Shown one piece after another: positions 57,600-64,000 of a DNA stretch of 64,000 nt; position 1 is the first letter of the stretch, and each line of letters starts with the position of its first letter. Below the pieces are notes generated by a model. The model saw only the letters and a list, made by a program, of their open reading frames with translations. It was not told the DNA's origin and searched no databases. A program made the position numbers and the translations under genes. This DNA is from Amyelois transitella (taxonomy: Eukaryota > Arthropoda > Insecta > Lepidoptera > Pyralidae), in assembly GCF_032362555.1 (NCBI RefSeq), contig NC_083505.1, forward strand, positions 6,997,501 through 7,061,500, given 5' to 3'.

Positions 57600-57782
57600 A
57601 TGTGTTGTGTGGTTCCCAGCACTTTAGTATAGGAACACAATGAAAGACCACTAGAAGGCTAATAAACTTATTATTCTTTTTGTAGCCGATGGGCTAGCAA
57701 ACTGTCACTTTCAGTCTTTTCTTGAAAAGTCTTGACTGTTGGCTCTGTCTACCCTGCAATGGATATAGACATGACTATATCT
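57600..57782 (-). repeat. gtagacagagccaac-type repeat, inverted next to the previous copy
   Basis: On the plus strand it begins tgttgtgtggttcccagcac and ends ctaccctgcaatggatatag. It lies 27 bases from the end of the copy at 57308-57572, so the two form an imperfect inverted pair. Confidence 0.7.
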
Positions 57783-58458
57783 ATGTAAGAATATCATTTA
57801 TATACAATGTTAAAATAGTGGACAAGCGTGGAGAAACGGAAAAAAGGTAATACCAACATACTGTTTATGTATACTTAGGTTACAAATACTTCAAAATTCT
57901 GAAAGGGTAAGGCAAAGAAGTATTTTACGAAATAGTAATATCATCAATTACTAAATAAAATGAGTTCTAAGATGACTAGAAATAGATTCGGGATCTACGG
58001 TATTTTGGGTCGTGTTAAAAAAATTGTGAGGGTATGCTAAGTCTGCTTTACCTACTATGTAAGTCCTAAGCTGTTTACTGAACTGATCATTGTATACTTA
58101 CGTTACGTAGATACCTACCTATAAAACTGACTATTGGCGTTGTCTACCCTATATGTATGTATGCTAAGACTTTGATGTAAGTTTAGTTTATATGTGAGCT
58201 CTTATAATATTTCCAGGCGTTCAGTAAAATATAAATTGATTTTCAATTGGAATCGACGCGAATAAGGCAACTACTTTTAAGCTAATATGTATATGCGCTT
58301 TATGTAAGTAGATCAGGGTATTCGTATCGTTGGTGTATGTAGTAAAAATTTAACATTACTTATCAGCTAGCTTCCTTCGTCTGGTAGGTAGTGAATGCTG
58401 CCAAGTATGTTCGCTGCTTCTCTTCCCGTGCAGGTTGTGAAAGTCAATCAAGGGAAAG

Positions 58459-58640
58459 CTTACAAACTTGATATTCTTCACTTATGGCGTGGGCTAGCAA
58501 CCTACTGACTATCTGAATCTCAATTTCATAATTTAGCCCTACCATACAACTGAACATTAGGTACCTTAAATTTTTAACATAGTTACATATATGTAATTGG
58601 GTCTTATTCTACCCTGTAAGGTATAAAGACGTACTTTATA
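58459..58640 (-). repeat. gtagacagagccaac-type repeat, decayed
   Basis: Minus-strand remnants with 'gggctagcaacctactgact' and 'tctaccctgtaaggtataaa' on the plus strand. A smaller trace is at about 58128-58165 ('gttgtctaccctatatgtat'). Confidence 0.45.
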
Positions 58641-60689
58641 CATGTATGCATTTATGTTATTTATTTGTATAAATTTAGTTCATCATGAAATTATGGATGC
58701 CCCCGTAAACTGAATAATTAATGAACCATAATAATTACCCTTAATTGCATGATTTTTCCTATTTTTTTAAAATAAATCAGGTTGATGTAATTAATGCTCT
58801 AGATTAAAGGAAAAATATTTAAAAAAATCCTAGAATAGATAAGAATTTGAATTATTTAAAAAACAGTGATGAAAATTTACATCATTATGCATTGTTACAT
58901 ATATAGCTCAGTACTAAATAAGTCAAAAGATATTGTTTACTTATTCTCCTATATTCTAAATGATAATTTAAAAAACAATTATTATTTTATTCAAGCACAA
59001 ATTAACTCCACATTGATTACACGAAATTGTGGAATAGCCTTTACATTTGGGAAATTTACACCGAAGTGACCTTTCTTTTTTTTTTATTGTAATTCTTCTT
59101 CCAGTAGACTGGTACTAGGGTTTTGTTGTACGCAATAGTCATTTATAAAGTTGCCAGGAACAACAAATTTAAAGTTTACAGTTTTTGAGTACCTTTTTTT
59201 CTTCACTAAATGTTATGATTGAAATTTCCATCATCATGCAAAGAAGGGTTAATGTTCCCTTTCTTGATATTCATTCTTTCACTTACGATGGATTTCACTG
59301 TAACTTTATCCTTATCTCCTCCTAATTTCCTGTAACCTACACTTACTTCATTACCTAAATTAAGAAGATTGTGTTCAACAACCTTCTTAATCTTGTTAAA
59401 TCAATCTAAGTAGTTATTTAAACTTTCCTGCGTTGTTGGCGCGTAGGTACCTACCTTCTTTCAATTAATAATGAATGAAGGAAAGATCTGTCGGCTCGGT
59501 TTTATTTTAAAAGTTTCTACATCTATGTGGGTTTCAAATTTAATTATCAACCAAGTGTTTCTCCGCCGTTTATACTAAAACTTATCTGCTTCACCAAGTT
59601 TGATATCCTTGCGGCACGTGATCATTTCAGAAATTAACTTGAAGTTTCTTAATATCCAAATGTATCCACGTCATCTTATATGGCTATCTTTTTGGTTTAT
59701 TGTTTTTAAATATACTTCCATATGTTTTCAAAATGTACCTAATGTCTGGTTAATGAATGATCTATTTAAACATTTATTATAGTAGGTATAGAAGAAAATC
59801 TGGCCATTGAATCTTCATATTTTGTTTTCACAATACCTACTAATTCTGATTGTAGTAATCGTACGGATTACGTGACGTTTAATTGTGGCCCTTTGGATAG
59901 AATATTTTCAAAAACAATTTTAATTCTAATAAATTAAATTCTATAAAAACTATAGTACTTTAAATACTGTATTTGGTCGGACTATTTTCGGAAAAAATCA
60001 AACATCGTTCGTTTGAAAAAACAATACCTACTTACTTAGAAATAAGCAGATAAGCAGTACGCTTAAATCTATCAACGAGCGAAGGAGTATCGCTTTTTGC
60101 ATACATGCAATGTACCTACTTATATTATTGTACTTGTATGCATATGTGGGTACCTACAAACTGCGCAGTTGGAAACAAGAGAAAATCATCCTTAATTAAC
60201 GCGCTGAGGCTTGTCCGATAAACCGATTATGAAACAAAGCGCTTTTAAAGTTGGGCCAAGTTTTGCAAAATAGGGCTATTTTTTTCAACAAACAAGTGGA
60301 TTATATTTTCGGCGGAAAAAAAAAACAAAGTATCAGGACTAGATATACTGTAGACGTACTAAATCTTGTAGATAGTAATAATCTTTTGTCTGGATAGTAC
60401 TCGTATTTATACTAATCTCATTGATTCAAAGGAAAGTATTCAAATGTTGCAGGGAATATCAGAATAGGATTCAACCTAAACACCATCTAAATCCCATCAA
60501 ATTAAATTACAGCATTAAAACCCATCTGGCTGAATGGAGCCTATGTCGAAATGGATCTAACAAAGGTCACGCTTTGTTCGATCTTTTCGCCGTAGGCTCT
60601 GTTTACCCCGACAGCGATTAGGACGAAATTTATATACTTACGTCCAAAAAATACTCCTTCCTATCCTAGTCACTAATAATATACATACA

Positions 60690-61074
60690 TACATACATAA
60701 AATCACGCCTCTTTCCCGGAGGGGTAGGCAGAGACCACCTCTTTCCACTTGCCACGATCTCTGCATACTTCCTTCGCTTCATCCACATTCATAACTCTCT
60801 TCATGCAAGCTCGGCGGTTTCGAGTACTTTTGACCTGACCCTTTACCAAGACGTCCTTAATTTGATCAAGATACGTTCGTCTAGGTCTTCCCACTCCGAC
60901 CTTTCCCTCCACACTCTCCTTGTATATCTGCTTAGTTAACCTGCTTTCATTCATCCTCTCCACATGACCGAACCATCTCAACATACCCTTTTCTATTCCT
61001 GTAACTACATCTTCTTTCACATCACAACATTCCCTTATCACGCTGTTCCTTATCCGGTCACTCAATTTCACACA
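60690..61074 (-). mobile_element. Non-LTR retrotransposon fragment (C-terminal region of the polymerase protein and 3' end)
   Basis: A 122-residue open frame at 60703-61071 reads GMLRWFGHVERMNESRLTKQ, then GRPRRTYLDQIKDVLVKGQV, then [20 protein letters not shown]. This is the stretch beyond the reverse-transcriptase domain typical of lepidopteran non-LTR elements. It ends, on its own strand, with a tatgtatgtatg tail. It is 5'-truncated and carries no reverse-transcriptase catalytic region, so it cannot be active. The clade is not assigned. Confidence 0.8.
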
Positions 61075-61335
61075 CTAATTAAATGCAAAAATTTATAAGG
61101 ATGCTAAAACTACCTACTGAACGGATTCATGAAACTTTGCAGTATAGCTTAGACATTAGAAATATATACATACCTAAGTATTTTTTTTAAGTTGGTCTCT
61201 GGCATAAATTAGTACTATTAAAATTACAGCAAAATAAAACTAAAATGTACCTATATTTACTCCTTCTTGATAGTTATCGCAGTGACTAATCAAGATTGTG
61301 TCAAATTTACAACAACACTTACCTAATGGGTGGTA

Positions 61336-61380
61336 CTCGTATCTGGTCTGGGGGCACGGTAGTGCCCCCGCCAATACGAG
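61336..61380. repeat. GC-rich hairpin in a repeat
   Basis: The core GGGGGCAC-ggta-GTGCCCCC (61350-61369) is a perfect 8-bp stem with a 4-base loop. Outside it CTCGTAT (61336-61342) pairs with ATACGAG (61374-61380). It stands out in AT-rich DNA. The surrounding 'cgagccaagcgaagcgcaag' is a repeat common in moths. Confidence 0.65.
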
Positions 61381-61817
61381 CCAAGCGAAGCGCAAGTGCA
61401 CTACTTACCTTTTCTCGAAGTGGTTCGTCGTATTTTTGAACCTTCATAACTTGAGTTTGGGTTATACCAGATAAACATATACATACAAGTCCGTGCGGCC
61501 GACTCGCCAGTTACGTCCACGGTTTGCACGCCTACGAGATTATAGTGGCAAAACTCTGCTACGCGCTACGAACTACTAGATATTTGGCTCTACACGAGAT
61601 CTGATTACTTTTTGACAGTGCGAGCTATATGGTCTCGTATTGGCAACATTTAACATGAAATGTTTTTGTGGGATATCTATTACTCCTGCATATACTTACT
61701 AGTCTCAAAACTTTCAAGCGAAAGTACCTAACAACATATGGATGATCTAAATGACGACGATTAGTTGCATTAGGTTTCACGTCAAGTAACCAATGGTTAA
61801 CAAGCTTTATTTTAACT

Positions 61818-61838
61818 GCATTCGTGGTTTAGTGGTAG
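61818..61838 (+). pseudogene. tRNA-Gly-like 5' half
   Basis: 'gcattcgtggtttagtggta' matches the start of eukaryotic tRNA-Gly (acceptor strand, D stem, A box) with few changes. The anticodon arm and the TTCGATTCC box do not follow, so it is a fragment, not a gene. Confidence 0.4.
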
Positions 61839-62434
61839 TGGAAGTAGCTTAGCTACTAACAATAATGATAAATGACCAATACTAACAAACAAACTATATA
61901 TAATAAAGCCAAGAAATGTTTCATTATTATAATTACTTTGTGTTGGAAGGATATTTAAAGTTCAAATCACGTCATTGTCCAAAAATAAAGACAATATCAC
62001 TGTACGTCAAACCTTAGGTTTGTTTTTGAACGATTTATTCCGAAGAAATTGACGAAAAAAATAAAGGTATTCTGTACACGAATGTGAGATTTTGATCAAG
62101 ACCGTTTTCACTGCACAGCACTTCTTTTGTTAATTTTATACAATAGCGAATGTTACAAGTACCTATGAAAAATCACCGTGTGTTTGATTTTTTACCCAGG
62201 ACTTTTACCTTTTCTGGGAAATGCAGCAGTCCGCAGGCCCTCGTAACGTAACGACAACAAAACCCGGATTAAGCTTTTACTTTTTTGGCCAGTTAATTAT
62301 AAGCTGGATTTTTGAAATTCTCCTTATATTATATTTCCTATATTATTCTTTTTACCAACAATTTTCTGAAGTAAATATTTCAACCTGTGCTAAACCTATA
62401 TTTTTAATTTATTTAAATAAAGGCAAAATTTATA

Positions 62435-62580
62435 CGAAAACCCGAAACCGCCGAGCTTGTATGAAGAGAGTTATGAATGTGGACGAAGCGAAAGAAGTAT
62501 GCAGAGATCGTGGCAAGTGGAAAGAGGTAGTCTCTGCCTACCCCTCCGGGAAAGAGGCGTGATTTTATGTATGTATGTAT
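62435..62580 (+). mobile_element. Non-LTR element 3' fragment
   Basis: Encodes TRNRRACMKRVMNVDEAKEV followed by [20 protein letters not shown], identical in these stretches to the minus-strand fragment at 60.70 kb, then the gcgtgattttatgtatgtat tail. It is a heavily 5'-truncated copy, opposite in orientation to the other one 1.5 kb away. Confidence 0.75.
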
Positions 62581-62919
62581 TTATACGAAAAATTTAAGCC
62601 GTAGAAGCTAGAAAGTTTAATGTATCGTAACTGACTAGAGATCGTCATTATAGATGCCAATCTGGTAAGGCTTCGCCAGACCCAAGAAAAATGGATCTCA
62701 TGGCGATGCATTATTCAGGTAGTGAACTGTAATTTAGGCACCTTAGACTTTCGAGCCATTCCTTCATCCGAAGTTATTTATTTAAGCGGTTTGGACATTC
62801 AATCGTATCACGTACTCGGTGGCATGCTTTAAACATGTTTTTAGGGCGAACGAATAAATGTGGCTGCAGATGCATGATAGCTATGTTACACACTATGCTA
62901 TACACTGACATATATTTTT

Positions 62920-62995
62920 TTTTTCTTTTACGGGGTCTACAGCCAACAGTCTTGAAAAGACTGAAAGACCACGATTAGCTAGATGGCCCTATTCT
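62920..62995 (+). repeat. gtagacagagccaac-type repeat, short fragment
   Basis: Contains 'cagccaacagtcttgaaaag' and 'actgaaagaccacgattagc'. Confidence 0.5.
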
Positions 62996-63020
62996 TAACC
63001 GGGAGGTTAAATATTTGTAA

Positions 63021-63139
63021 TACATACATACATAAAATCACGCCTCTTTCCCGGAGGGGTAGACAGAAACTACCTCTTTCCACTTGCCACGATCTCAGCA
63101 TACTTCCTTCGCTTCATCCACATTCATAACTCTCTTCAT
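63021..63139 (-). mobile_element. Non-LTR element 3' end fragment
   Basis: 'atacatacataaaatcacgc' through 'cacttgccacgatctcagca' to 'cattcataactctcttcat', nearly identical to the 60.70-kb copy and in the same orientation, but cut off about 120 bases in. Confidence 0.75.
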
Positions 63140-63738
63140 TGGTAATATCTGAAAGGAATATATTGAACACCCATTACTATAGATTTTACGACCTTGCCAA
63201 AATCATATTCATAATATTTTATTTAAATTTATTGTACTTCAAAGTATGAAAAGTTATATACGAAGCAGCAGCTGCTTTTTTACACAATAACTGTTCAGTT
63301 ACATTTTTGTATTTCAAGTCCGAAGAGAATCAAAGTGACCCAGTCTCAGACAATGAAAAAACCGATAAAAGGTAGTAAGCTCGGTTCACGTGTTCGAAGC
63401 GTATTTAAATTTTAAACAAACAGTTACACTTGATGTACAGTGAGTTGAGGTTCACATTCGTGATCAGTATGTAACTAATTATGTAAACAGCCTACGACAT
63501 GCCTACGAAGTATTGACAGAAAGTGATTGCCCTAATGTATGAATGACTAAAGATGTCGTATACCCTTTATTGAATCTTATTAAATGCAGAATGTAAAACA
63601 CCCACGATTTGTTAATCTAATGTATAAAGTTAATTTTCATACATGCATATCTATATTATAGGTAGATAAAAAATGTATTCGTAAAAAATAGAATTACTTT
63701 TACAAAAACACAGTGTGCTTGTACTTATGTAAAGAAGC

Positions 63739-63908
63739 ATGATACTACTATTATATATATATATATATATAATATATATGTGTATCATGTATACACCTAT
63801 ATATATATATATATATATAACTTGCTTATATATATATATATTATATATATATATATATAACTTGCTTATATATATATATATAATATATATATATATATAT
63901 AACTTGCT
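63739..63908. repeat. AT dinucleotide and short tandem array
   Basis: Long (TA)n runs with the unit end 'taacttgct' recurring at 63818, 63858 and 63900, so the period is about 40-42 bp over three units. The open frame across it is a repeat artefact. Confidence 0.8.
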
Positions 63909-64000
63909 TCATTTCCATAGCTATCATTACATCGATAGTATAACATAAAATCTATTCATGTTAAATATTCCTTTATCGTGTCTAATAAAAGGCTTGGGAT

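Larger units (their letters stand above)
51875..64000. other. Gene-poor, repeat-rich flank
   Basis: Twelve kilobases beyond the GFRP-like cluster with no host exon that I can support. Contents listed separately are several gtagacagagccaac-type repeats, non-LTR fragments, a GC-rich hairpin, a tRNA-Gly-like half and an AT-rich tandem array. Low-repeat stretches near 54.55-54.72 kb, 56.64-56.78 kb and 60.18-60.31 kb could be conserved noncoding DNA. Confidence 0.55.

Noticed and set aside
63739..63948. 69-residue open frame of Ile/Tyr repeats
   Set aside because: Translation of a TA dinucleotide array.
1..64000. CRISPR arrays, prophage, bacterial operons or riboswitches
   Set aside because: None seen. 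Intron-split genes and lepidopteran repeats show that this is animal nuclear DNA.

Overview
The window looks like nuclear DNA from a moth or butterfly (Lepidoptera). It is AT-rich, its genes are split by long introns with GT-AG borders, and it is full of short interspersed repeats typical of lepidopteran genomes. These include the repeat reading 'gggtagacagagccaac', 3' ends of a non-LTR element ending in tacatacat, and 'agctgttgcccgcgacttcg' heads. There are no bacterial features. All gene models below were built by hand by joining exons in phase; no search was run.

Layout. Positions 1-9.36 kb hold no convincing coding exon. At 9.36-21.0 kb (+) lies a six-exon homocysteine S-methyltransferase gene of 340 codons. 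It converges on a large minus-strand gene at 24.1-41.2 kb, a PIX-type Rho guanine exchange factor (dPix/ARHGEF7: SH3, DH, PH, GIT-binding segment, coiled coil). That gene has at least two alternative 3'-terminal exons, one of which would add a 708-residue tail. An intron of this gene carries a 1.48-kb inverted-repeat transposon with other repeats nested inside. Divergent from it, at 42.6-47.5 kb (+), is a nine-exon ankyrin-repeat/SOCS-box protein, a likely Cullin-5 ubiquitin-ligase adaptor.

At 49.0-51.9 kb (-) is a very compact block of three genes in the same direction. In transcription order they are two tandem GFRP-like genes (GTP cyclohydrolase I feedback regulatory protein family, divergent) and an ANKRD39 orthologue. 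The gaps are only 37 bp and 47 bp, so a shared transcript is possible. From 51.9 kb to the end I see no host gene, only repeats, non-LTR fragments, an AT-rich tandem array and hairpins.

The genes do not form one pathway. Biochemical links are limited to methionine recycling (the methyltransferase) and pteridine/tetrahydrobiopterin control (the GFRP-like pair). The most distinctive observations are the three-gene cluster with two GFRP-like paralogues, the alternative tails of the PIX gene, the nested transposon with (GCCGAA)n ends, and a perfect 28-bp-stem hairpin at 11.4 kb.
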